A stretch of DNA of 64,000 nt from Jacaranda mimosifolia (lineage: Eukaryota; Streptophyta; Magnoliopsida; Lamiales; Bignoniaceae). Made by a program: the position numbers and the translations under genes. This document shows, piece after piece, positions 49,091 through 60,140 of this stretch. The stretch is taken from assembly GCA_018894105.1 (NCBI GenBank), contig CM032131.1:21309578-21373577 (forward strand), written 5' to 3'. Each line of letters begins with the position of its first letter. Within the stretch, counting starts at the first letter, position 1. Under the pieces are notes generated by a model. It had not been told where the DNA came from and ran no database searches. It was given only the letters and a program-made list of their open reading frames with translations.

Positions 49091-50495
49091 GTGATAATTA
49101 ATTTTATACAATATAATTGTTGTCATTATTAGGCTTATGCTCACTATTATCACTACAAAATTAAGAGATTATCACGTAATACAAAGAGGTGTGTGTGTGT
49201 ATACACACACACATTCTAACAAATTTTAGGTTATTGCCAAATCATTTGTTTAATTTAGTGCAACTTGATTGTATCTTATCTTTTTGTTTGCATTTTCACT
49301 TGCAAAAGATGCAAGTTAATCCAAATTGTATTTTGTTTACTCCGATCTAGGAATTATTGTTTACTAATCCTAATAAGCATGCTAAGGATAGAAAGCATGC
49401 ACACATAAAGAGTCCAGGGAAGTCGTGTGCCCGCGTGAGAGAGCCAGAAACCTATAAGGTCTCGGGCAAGCGTTAGCGTGGGTCCTCTAGTAGGCGAGTG
49501 ATAGGTCTTCATGAGAAGCCTAGAACGATCGGGGGGGGGGGGGGGTGTGTGGGGGTGGGGAGGGAGCCACCAAACTCCTGAATGTCTGCACTGTCTTTAG
49601 CCCCAACCAACCCCCATGCCTTCCTTCCTTAACCTGGTCTTGTCTTTGTTTTCTTCCTGAAAGAGCCGCTCCAAAAGCGCTTGGATACCGTATGGAGCTA
49701 TTGTTTCCCTTCATCACATCCCTTTCTTCCTATACAAGAGCTATTAATTTAATAATCAACCCAAATTAAACTCTTCGACCAATATCACTATTAAATCATC
49801 AATTTGCAAAATGAAAAATGGGTATTTAATATTAATTTGTATTAATTGTATTCAAGAATAGCTATCTGAAAATTGAAAATTGAAATGGTCATGTCTTGAT
49901 CTCTTTTTATCCGGATTACAGCTTGAATGTAGGCAGAGGTTTTTTGTCAAGCCTCAGGTGCTTCTATAAAAATTTTCTTGACTCACATTACGATTAGTTT
50001 ATATTGAAAAAATAATACAACTTAATCTCACCAAAAAAAAAAATTAAATAAAAGTGAGCTAGCAATGAATACTCCAATATTCTTATAAAATATTTAATAA
50101 TGATAGGATATACTGTTTAATCTCTATTGATGATTTTGAACAGTTCACAAACAATATATTAATATATTGTAATATGAATATATTAATTAATATCTTTTTA
50201 ATACAATCATCAATATAGTAAAAAAAATAAAAATAATAGAAAATCAAGTATGCACTCATTTGATATAACTTTAAACTAGACTTTATATACTTAATAGAGA
50301 ATACTAGTTAAAGTCTGAAAAGAACAGAATAAGTTAGAAATTATTCTTTCAAGACTAAAGTAGTGAACGTGCATTGGCATCATAGAAAAGATCAAGCAAA
50401 GAACTTAAGTATGGCGGGGAAATCTATTTAGCTATATATTTGACTAGTACGTACTTTAAATATTATGATAGATAACTAAGTATAAATATGTACAC
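49091..50495 (+). repeat. Repeat unit copy b' with foreign insert
   Basis: It matches 41590-42480 outside the insert at 49377-49734 and carries the same 'cttgtcttgatctcttt'-type block. An alternating gtgtgtgt/acacacac palindrome occurs at about 49192-49211. Confidence 0.85.
49377..49734. other. GC-balanced foreign insert, candidate organellar DNA
   Basis: About 358 bp, near 50 per cent GC by eye, interrupts AT-rich unit sequence. The copy at 41826-41880 runs straight through this point. It has a style seen in plant mitochondrial non-coding DNA ('gtcgtgtgcccgcgtgagag', 'ctgaaagagccgctcc') and contains a run of 15 G at 49531-49545. No terminal repeats or clear target duplication are seen, as expected for repair-mediated capture. 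The mitochondrial origin is a suspicion, not shown. Confidence 0.45.
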
Positions 50496-50955
50496 CAGCT
50501 GCTTTGTGAATTAGTCCGAGGGAACTTCAGTCGGTCACTTTTGCACAACCTTTGTGGACTAATGCATGCATTGCTGCCACTTCATGCGGTAAGCTCTTGA
50601 CTCTCCTTGCAAATAGGAACTTAGAACGACATAGAAAATTCAACAAAATTGCCTACTAATTTCTTCACCTAGAGATCCTTTGAGCGACCAAGCGCCAAAT
50701 TTGTTCTCTTCATAGGATCCCCCAAAGGCAGGTACACCTTCCATCCCTCTTACCATTGGGTCCTTCAAACACAAACACACCTCTATCCTCTTCTCACTAT
50801 GGTCCACCAAAGGCATGCACCCCTTGACCTTCTTTACCACGAGGTCCCTCGAAGCAATAGTATGCAAGCAAGAAATTAAATACTTAAACTCAAAACATGT
50901 ATGAGATAAGCACAGTCTTCAAGAATACTTAACAAAGATTTTTCATCTTACAGGA
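50496..50955. repeat. Second copy of the LTR-like segment
   Basis: It matches 42965-43440 throughout, for example 'acttttgcacaacctttg' and 'gaagcaatag...aagaaattaaat'-type blocks. It lies immediately before unit c', as its sister lies before unit c. Confidence 0.75.
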
Positions 50956-52500
50956 TTACAAGAATACATGATTAATTATTAGTAGTGATAACTAATTTTA
51001 TACAATTGTAGTAATCGTCAAACTTATGATCGCCATTTTCACAACAAAATAAAATGATTATCACATAATATATATGTTTTGTATGTATATGTATTATGAC
51101 AAATTTAAATTATCACCAAATTTTATTTATTTTGGTGTTGCTTGATACTATATATTCTGACTTTTTGTTTGCACTTTCACTTGCAAGTACGCATCAAACT
51201 GCCACAGGATCCAAGGCAATTAATCCTACTTTTAATATGTTTACTTCAATCTAGGATTAGTTATTGTTTACTAACTTTAATAACCATAGTTATTACTTTA
51301 ACTAATCAACCCAAATTAAACTCTTCCACTAACATTACTATTAAATCATCAATTTGTAAAATAAAAAATGTGTATTTAATATTAATTTGTACTAATTGAA
51401 TTCAAAAAAATCGATCTAAAAATTAAAAATAAAAATGATCCTGCCTTGATCCCTTCTTCCCGCCGAGATTGTGGCATGAACGGAAGCAAAAGTTTCTTGT
51501 CGACCTTAGGTCCATTGATGAATTTTTTTTGTTTAGACTCACATTACAATCAACACATACTGAAAAAAAAAATGTAACTTAATCTAATAGAAAAGATGAC
51601 CTAACAATGAATAACAATTATTCTTATAAGATATTTAATACTGGTGGAGTCTACTGTTTAATCTCTATAATTATTTTTTAATAGATTACTGATAATAGTT
51701 ATATTGTTATATGAATATATATTAATTGATATTTTTTTAATATAATAATCATCAATATAACTAAAATTGTACCCACTCATCCGATATAACTTTAAACTAT
51801 ATATCATATAATTATTGGAGGATATCAATTAAGGTTTGGAAAGAACGCAATAAATTGGAAATTATTCTTTCAGGCCTCTAGTAGGTAATATGCATTGGCA
51901 TATATAATTGAACATCTCAATAAAATTATGAAATGGTTAAGGATAAAGAAACATTTCTAAGTAAACACAATCGTTATTTAATTTTACCACACAGAATTCA
52001 CTATTTATTGAGATAAATTATTAACTAGACATTAAATATAATTATATTTAATTATGTATCTATTAATTAAAAGCATTTTTACATGACTTTGTACATATGG
52101 AAGAAAAAACAAATTTAGCAATATATATAACATGTACTTCCAAATATTATGATTATTAACTAAGTAAATTAATGTGTGCACTATCAAAAGTATTTCAACG
52201 GCATAGTACCTAATTAACAAGAAACTAGCTAGATAGATGACGATTTAGTTAATTACAACAACTAAAATAGCGTAGAACATTATTAAAGTAGCTGGCTATC
52301 ATTGATATATATATATATATGTATATGTAATATATTGGTCTTCATCTTTAACTTATTTCTGGGAATCATAGTACTAGACATAATTTAATGAGCATATTGA
52401 ACAAGTTTCAACGTAGAAAATTAAATTCAACTGGCCGGTGTTGAGGCCAAGAATTTTTTAGAACTAATTAATAAATAGTGTACGTACCAACCTCGTTATA
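50956..52500 (+). repeat. Repeat unit copy c', upstream region of the phytocyanin gene
   Basis: It is the last unit of the array and matches 43441-44960. It includes (AT)n at about 52303-52320 and runs directly into the gene's core promoter. Any distal regulatory elements of the gene would lie in this repeated DNA. Confidence 0.8.
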
Positions 52501-52509
52501 CTCCACAAC

Positions 52510-52516
52510 TATATAA
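52510..52516 (+). promoter_or_regulatory. TATA box of the phytocyanin gene
   Basis: TATATAA lies 108 bp before the start codon and is followed by a C-rich stretch (about 52517-52565) suited to transcription start and 5' leader. The same element is conserved in the orphan promoter copy at 44971-44977. Confidence 0.65.
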
Positions 52517-52623
52517 CCCACCCTTGTGCCAAACTCTTTCACCACCCCTGCGATCTCCATTCACAATATATTTTAATCACATTGAAAACAAAGTGGTTGT
52601 AATTTTAATTTGCAATTAGAAAA

Positions 52624-53257
52624 ATGGCACTCTCTACCTCAAAAATTGTGCGTGTGTTTTTGATATTGAGTGTGGCTCTACCTAGTACCAGCTTGGCCGC
52701 GAATAGTTACAGGGTTGGTGGTGCGCCAGGTTGGGTTTTAGGTATTGATTTTGTAGCATGGCTTGGGACAATAGGCACAGTTCATGTTGGTGACGCTTTC
52801 GGTAAGTCGATATATATACGCATCTATCTATCTCTAAATTTCAATTTCGAGAAATATTAGTACGTACTAACATATATACATGACAAGTACATGCACGCAT
52901 ATAATATACAAAACATACATGCATGCATGCCGTTAATTTTCTTGCAAATTAAGATGCATGGAACTAGCTTTATATATAACCATAAAATTAATTAATCTAG
53001 CTAACTTAATTCAATTTGTATTAATTTCTTATATATAATGCGTTTCGTTGGCAGAATTCTATTTCCAAAGTCCCCATACAGTGGCTCTTGTTGGTTCAAC
53101 TGCCTACCTCACTTGTGATGCTTCGCATGCGCAGTGGAACGATAAAAGCGGCAGCTTAATCTACAAGTTCCCTGCAGCTGGCGTATATTCATTCATCTCT
53201 GCTGCAACTGGGGACTGTGCTGCTGGGCTCAAAATACAAGTCATCGTTGCGCTCTGA
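52624..53257 (+). CDS. Plantacyanin-like phytocyanin with degraded copper site (two exons)
   Basis: Exon 1 is 52624-52801 and exon 2 is 53055-53257, with a 253-bp intron from GTAAGT to GCAG. The joined frame encodes 126 residues, the usual plantacyanin precursor length. Residues 1-25 are a signal peptide (VFLILSVALP core, likely cut after TSLA), so the product should be secreted. The mature part starts NSYRVGGAPGWVLGIDF, the phytocyanin fold. There is no Pro/Ser-rich or GPI-anchor tail. The disulfide cysteines fit C80 and C114. Of the four copper positions, only His67 (SPHTV) remains; the usual Cys, His and Met/Gln appear as Ser108 (FIS), Asp113 (GDC) and Leu118. It therefore probably does not bind type I copper, as in early-nodulin-like relatives. 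The intact frame, splice sites, TATA and poly(A) signals argue for a live gene, but a young pseudogene cannot be excluded. Confidence 0.85.
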
Positions 53258-53388
53258 AGATATATGGATACATCAATTGCAACGTCTGTGTCCCCTCTGC
53301 ATGCTTTCCATTTGCTAATTTCAATAATTAATGTGTGTTTTAAATCGTTATATGTATGCATCAGTACGTTGTAATTTCTACTTATATG

Positions 53389-53394
53389 AATAAA
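53389..53394 (+). terminator. Polyadenylation signal of the phytocyanin gene
   Basis: AATAAA lies 132 bp after the stop codon. A TTGTAA word at 53370 precedes it, a usual plant near-upstream arrangement. Confidence 0.6.
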
Positions 53395-53400
53395 AGTTGC

Positions 53401-53757
53401 ACTATCCATATATGCACATGCCTAGTGCGGTAGTGCTTGAATATATCTCCTGGAAATTAAGATGATGAGGAGTTCACACACACACACATATTTTCTTTTA
53501 AATTTTCTTCAATTGCGGAATTAATTTCAATTTTCTACTTTCATTTTTATGAATGTACCATGTATAAATCCTTTTGCTGCAAATAAAATTTATTCATAAA
53601 TTAAATACCAGGAAAACTAATTATGGATATAGCTAGTAACGGAACAATATTTAATTTAAAATTGTATATATATATATATCAATTTTTTAAAAATATAGAT
53701 CTAGCTAACTTTTAAAAGTTTTCTAAAACTCGACTCAAGCTAGCTCTATTCACTTGT
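53401..53757. other. Gene-element spacer
   Basis: AT-rich sequence with a short (CA)n at about 53476-53489 and (TA)n at about 53666-53679. I recognise no gene or element. Confidence 0.5.
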
Positions 53758-56229
53758 TGTAACACCCTTAAAATTAGCATTTTAGAAAGTAAGATTTTAA
53801 AAATTAAAATAGTAATTTGACAAAAATTTTGGGGCTCAAAATGTAAATAGGCAAGGACTTCATTGTAGGACATTTGAAAGTTTTGAGGGTTAAATTGAAA
53901 ATATTTTCAGTCAAATGGGTAAATTTAAGGCACTAACCTATCCCAGGGCTCAATTGCAAACTGAAATAAGATTTTGGGGGCCAATCTAAGGCACTAAAAT
54001 GTTGAGGAACTAAACTGAAGGGGGAGAAGAAATCTTGGGGAGGAAACTGCAATTTTGAAAAAATTGACACATTTAAAGTTAAAGGCCTCAAATTTGTCTA
54101 ATTTCCACATGCATTTCCATCATCTCCTCCTCCAACCATCTCTTGACGGTGCCGGAAGAATAACAAACCGAGCCAACCATTTCATTCTTCTCACCTCAAC
54201 GATCTTATCGGTACTATATTTTCCATGAAACAACCTGGCAAAATGCTAAAATATTATGACCAAATAGAACCATGACGGTGGTGGTTGGAGCTGTTTTTCG
54301 ACAACTGAAGCTTGGGAACAAGGTTGTATTCTGACGAGCTCAGAGAGAAGAACACAACGGTATCTTCAATTTTGCAATTGGACTACCATAGCGGAAGTAA
54401 TTAGGATGGAAAGGCACCGCGGCAACGGCGCCATTAGTGGTTGTTTTCTTTAATTAAATGGAAACCAAGCATCGGATTGCAAAATTGATTGGAGGGTTAT
54501 GACCAGCACAGCGAGGTGTACCTAGTGGTAGTGGATGCGCACAGCTTCAGCTGGTGGCCGGTGGCGTCGCACAATGGCTGAGACACAGAATCTCCAAAAC
54601 GACAATCTGGATGCATGTGAGCTGGTTCTGGGTTGTGAATTGATCTCAAACTTGCTCAATTTGGTAAAAAAATTTTGAATCAATTAAATGATCCCTGATT
54701 TGTTCCGATTAAATTGTTAAGTTGATTTTCATTGTAAATTTAAGTCAATTTGACCAAAAATTGTGATTATAGACTGAAATAATCGGATAAGAATTCGATT
54801 ATAACTATGTGTGGACCCTGATTCGATAATCAGAGATTAATTATTATTTAATTCAGTTAATCGATACATTTGGGAAGCCAGTTTATGAAATGATAATGAA
54901 ATTTACTCGTACAAGGAGATATATTAAAATTGTGGATAGAGGTATAGCGAATATGGCAATATGAAATTGATTCATTAACCAGATCGAATATGACCCTCGT
55001 AGGTATTATGGTATTTACGGTGTAATTAGCATGTCACCTTTCGATATTTTTGGAATCGAGCTTTGAAATGTCATATTAACTATAAAACAACCGATAATAG
55101 AATATAAACAGCTTAATTATTGTCTAAAAGGTCAAAATGAGTATTTTGACGATAAGTCCGTTCTTTTGATAAGGTGACAAGGGGTCGGGATCTGCAGGAC
55201 AGTAGGCAGGGATAACATTTCTGTGGCAGTTAAGATGAGGGGCTAACCTATCTGCTCTTTTGGGAATAAACTATCTTCGTTGTTCATGATTCTCTGTGCC
55301 TATTCGTCTATACTTGATTATGCTTGTTATGGTGTCATTGTTTGTTTGTCTATTCATTGAAATTGACTGTACTCATTTTGGCATCTAGAACTCTTATTTC
55401 CCATCTATATTGTCTCGTGTACCATACAGCCTTACCGACTTTCCCTTTATTGCGTCAATTTTGGGTCTTGCTGACCAAATCATGTTGTTACACTCCTAAT
55501 TGAAATCGTTCTGCATATCATCTGTATGGCCTCGCTGGCATTTTATTATCACTTATTTTGTAATATAGGGATAATTTATGGACTATTAGTCTCAGCTGTT
55601 ACGCTTTGGACAAGCTGTTATGCTTGGAATAATTTACGAACTATTAGTCTTAGCTGTTATTGTTGGGACAAGTTGTTTGATTCTGTTGTACTCTACTCGG
55701 GAAGCAATAAGAAAGGAGAGGTTCCTTTTGCTGAATTTGATATTATTTACGTTCTGGTATAATCGTGTTTATAATTATGATGTCTTGCTTGTTGATAAAT
55801 CTATTGAATTGCTGCGAGTTCGACAATTTTCCTTTGACTGTTTATCATATTTCCTTCACTAAGTCTTAAGAACTTACCCTTTTTTTTTTTTTTTGCTATC
55901 TTTATTCTCTTCCCATACAGACTAAGTGAAGACTGAGGGCTTATGGCTTGGCCCGAAGAGACTATTTTGTAATAGATTAGGTGTTATGTATATATATATA
56001 TAGACTTCACATACTCATAGCTCTGAGATTTCAGACCGATGTTATGTCTGAATGTTAATTAGGAGACTTTTGGTATGTATATATTGCACTCTTTGTAGTG
56101 TTCTTATGAGTTTAGAATTATGTTACCTTTTGGGACTTGTTGAATCCGGGGATTTTCGGTTAACTCTTATATTATGATTTAAGTTTAAACTGGTGGCACC
56201 TCAGCTTAGGAATTACACTGGGTACGGCA
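53758..56229 (+). repeat. 5' LTR of element E
   Basis: TGTAACACCC to ...GGTACGGCA, 2.47 kb. It contains a GC-rich islet (about 54130-54600), a repeat of 'gttatgcttgg'-type words (55590-55670), the palindrome region 55861-55875 and TTTTGTAATAG (55965-55975). Confidence 0.85.
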
Positions 56230-56236
56230 TCAGATG

Positions 56237-56248
56237 TGGTATCAGAGC
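56237..56248 (+). other. Primer-binding site of element E
   Basis: TGGTATCAGAGC, initiator tRNA-Met type, seven bases after the LTR end. Confidence 0.9.
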
Positions 56249-59200
56249 CTAGGTTTTCGATGACCTACGTTAATATGGGAATGATTTTTGTAACTGGAAT
56301 CCATGGGTTACTAGAGATTAAACTTGAATTGGGAAACAACTGGGATGTAAGCACTTGGGTTAAGGAAAACTTGAGCTATACTAGGATATGATTCTCGGAG
56401 TGTGGAATTCTCGAATTGCAGGGAATAAGCTTGATTTTGAAAGTGCTTTAGATGTGTGTACTGGAGTTAAAGAATGCCTAAGCTATATTGGGATATGATT
56501 CTTGGAATGTGAAAATTTTTGGCAGGTAAAAATGAGGTTTGATTGTGGATTTGAATGTGGAATTGAATAGAATATAAATTTTTGGGATAAGACTTGATAT
56601 TAAGGAAGTGAAAGGTTATGACCGAGGTGGCCAACTAGTGTATAACCTCTCACTTCTGGTACGTCAAGTATCTGAACGTATAGTCATTAGTAAGGATGAT
56701 GTTTTTTGGAACTATGGCGTTATATGAACAACATCAGTTAAGGTTGAATCTGATGAGTAGATGACTATTTGGGAAAAATTGTATTCAGTATGTAAAAACT
56801 TACTTTGAAAATCCACATTGTGCGAGCAATATTTGTGGAAGTTATATATGGCGTGTAGGGATCATTCTGGGAAGGTATGAAGTGGTTACCATGGGAGCGA
56901 ACACATTCATGCCACATGCTTATAGATGAGAATTAGATTGTATAATTACACAGGAAAAGGATTATTGCGGGAATGTGTGTATTTGGGAAATGAATGAATG
57001 ATTATTAGGGACGAATAATGTTCGACCTATGTGTATAATTGAAATCTAAACGGTATGTTTATATAGAATTTGAGACCATGGGCTATGAAAATTAAGAAAA
57101 TAATCAATGATGAAAAGATATGTTTCCAGGACAACTAGTATACGATCCAGTAATCTAGGGATGTCTAGCACGGGACTCTTTGAATTTTGAAAAGGTGAAA
57201 TTTGGAGAAATATTTCACGTTTAGATGTGTTTTGTAAGATTTTAGATTTATAAGTTGAGGATTCTCCTGAACAGAATTTCATTCGATGATGTAAAAGGTC
57301 ATATGGATAGGTTAATATTTGATGAATTCATATGGTGAGACCTAAACGATATAGTTGTCTAGGGAATAGTCATCGGCATCAATGGAGTTATAAGGAATCA
57401 CATTAAAAAAATTGAAGAGAAACAAGCATAACTAGTTTTGGAATACAAAAAATATAATAGATAAGAGTGTGGGAATCAACTAAATGAGAGTTGGAAAAAT
57501 AAAAAGAAAGGACGAAGAAGATGTTGTTATTATCATGACAAGTAGAAATATGGGTAAAGCATAGAGATTGGTGACATAATGGAATGTAGTCCCCAAATTT
57601 GAGGATATAAAAAGGTGCATAAGAATGGGACCAATAATTGAAATGGGAATGCACAACATGGCATTGACAAGGGAACTAAAGAATCATGAGGTAGGCCAAT
57701 AAGAGAAATGGTCAAGGCGAGCATATATGCATACAAGTGACTAGTTTAACTCAATAAGTGGAATATAATGAATGTTTGGTTATAACAATGATATACCATA
57801 TTTAGTAAGTTTTACCTATCGTGAATCAAATGTTAGCTAGGTCGATTGACAGTTTAAATATTCTCTAGAAGACAACAACTATTCTGATGTTGTTAATATT
57901 TAAGATGAATGTTATTAGCTAATCGAACTTAAACTCGTTCAATAAGGCCATGAATCACGATACAACAGGGTACGACATGCCAAAACATCCTCAAATATGA
58001 ATGTAATCCTCTATTAACTAAATCATGGTGGATGGTCAACAATCAACGAAACTAATACGCTCGAAAATTGCAATGAGGACACTTTTACTAGAAATATTTT
58101 GTGGAAAGAACTGAAGATGATGTTAGACTTTATTTCTCACTGCTAGTAGATTCGAAAATAGGAAGTCTTATGGCATGAAATTTATTGCAGTGGGAGGACA
58201 GACCTTATAACCCTATTGATGAGCAAATGAGGTTAGTAATCTTGGGAGTAAAATAGAAACCATACGAATGATAGCCTCAAGGAATTTCTAGAGTTTTAAT
58301 CCTCAATCACTGAAAGGATCAGATAAGTAAAACATAAGGGTATGAATTAAGGAATGACGAGAAAATGGGAGTATCAAGTAAACTTGATAAACAAAAGAAT
58401 TGAGGATACTACTTACTTTTAGGAGGGATCTTACATCAGTGATAAAGATTAGTAGAATAATAATAAGAGCTCAACGAAAGTCATCGAGTTTGAGAATTGG
58501 CATGTCTTTTCCTCATAAGCTATTTAATCTAATGCATGTGTTCGAGGTTTGTTTAAAATCGAAGATAAGGAAATGATACTATGGAATGGGAAACTTGAGG
58601 AGAAGGTGGGCCAAGAACTACCTTTTACTTGTAATACAGATATTATGAATTAAGATAATTTGGTTGTGATTGGTTTATAAGGATCTTGTGGAAACCTTTA
58701 AATTATTTGGAATTGAGGAATGAACCATACTATATCTGTGTTTGGCATCATGAACATTAGGGATTAATTTTATTAGAATTAAGGCTATAGTCAATCGAAC
58801 ATGTCTAGAAAATGTGTTAAAGGTACAAAAGTTTCTTGGGTTCATCCAATTGATGCTAAAGATGTATCCAGGGCCCCTCCAAAAATAGTAGGCTCCCTAG
58901 TGAAATCAACTAAGAAAGACCATTGATTTGAACAAAAGGAGTTTCAGGATTTAGAGAAATAACCAATCATGGTGCCTATTTTTACCTTTCTTTGGGAAAC
59001 CTAAAGAAATGCCAGATATGCATATATCTTGAGAAGAACAATTGTTCATGAGAGAGTGGTTACTTTAATGAAATAGAAATGCCACCTAAAGATGGAGGAA
59101 GAGAAATTTTCAAGGAATATAGATGTACCAATAGGTATGATTTAAGTGCAAATTGGATTGACAAATACTTTGAGTCCCATGGACGGGTTACCATACTTAA

Positions 59201-60140
59201 AGATGGGCGAAAATAAATGAAGGATAGATATAAGTATCACAAGGATGGAAAATTTTGATCTGAGATGTACAAACTGGTGATTGACCTCGAAAATAAGTTA
59301 AAATGAGAAGTGCAAATGAGAGAATAAGTAAGTCGAGGAACTCAAGCTAATGAGCTCCAAAGGATAAAGGAAAACCAGTACTGAAGGTACTATCTAAATT
59401 TTTTAACATTAGAAAAGACTATGATCCTACATTTTCCTGGCTTTATATCTCAAATGGAATTTAAGGAGCAGCAAATAGATTTTTCGTGACTGTATCTAGT
59501 ACGTATAGTTTTGTAAACCTATAGTTAACTACATGGAAATGTATATCTTGTCATAAAAATCAAGCATGTTAAGTTTGAACTTAGCTACTCCCTAATGTAG
59601 ATATCAATAAATATGAACTTGTGGTGTCAATAGCCATTTGTTTTCGTAGTGGTTATGTGATCTTTTGGAGAACCTTTTAAGTATTGAAATGACATGTGAT
59701 GAGGTGCATAAGGATTACCCAATAGAAAATAAGTATTAAGCATTCCATGAATTTATGGAATCACCAAAAAGATTTAACATTTATTTTCGGGATAGTTTAA
59801 CTTATTTCCTCGATTAGCAGAAATCAAGAAAATTTTAAGTGGTGACGGACAATGGAACCATGGAATATGAAATTACTAGACAACCCTAAAATTTTAGGCT
59901 GACACCACATGCCTTGGTAAGAATGGATATGTTGGGAAAACCTAGAAAGAGGAGATTCTTAGAAATCATAGCAAAATAAACGTTGCTAGGAATTTGAGGA
60001 AGTATATTGCAATAATGGCATTAAACAATAGTTGATCGAGGCAACCTGGGAATGAGACCAATATATGTGCCAGTATTAACCGAAGTTCTTTCAGTTGAAT
60101 ATGAGAATTTGGGGACTAGATTCTTTTAACATGGGGAGAT
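56249..60140 (+). mobile_element. Internal domain of element E, no recognisable coding
   Basis: Stops are frequent in all frames. Blocks align with 3272-6784 (reverse strand) and, at 59830-60140, with 26826-27143. Just before the 3' LTR is a weak purine tract, acatggggaga. Apart from the hairpin and a conserved 3' block I see no distinct feature. Confidence 0.6.
56605..56656 (+). other. Conserved hairpin in leader of element E
   Basis: The stem gaagtgaaaggttat (56605-56619) pairs with ataacctctcacttc (56642-56656) at 14 of 15 positions around a 22-nt loop. A shorter outer match ('acttga' with 'tcaagt') flanks it. It lies 357 bp after the PBS and corresponds to 6362-6439 in element A. Confidence 0.75.

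Noticed and set aside
52624..52860. Unspliced 78-codon version of the phytocyanin first exon
   Set aside because: The frame runs into the intron; a GTAAGT donor at 52802 and GCAG acceptor at 53051-53054 restore the phytocyanin domain.
53161..53409. 82-codon minus-strand frame
   Set aside because: Antisense shadow of phytocyanin exon 2.
53750..53757. Target duplication of element E ('acttgt' left, 'acttgc' right near 62693)
   Set aside because: The right LTR end is not intact and the match is imperfect, so it is not relied on.
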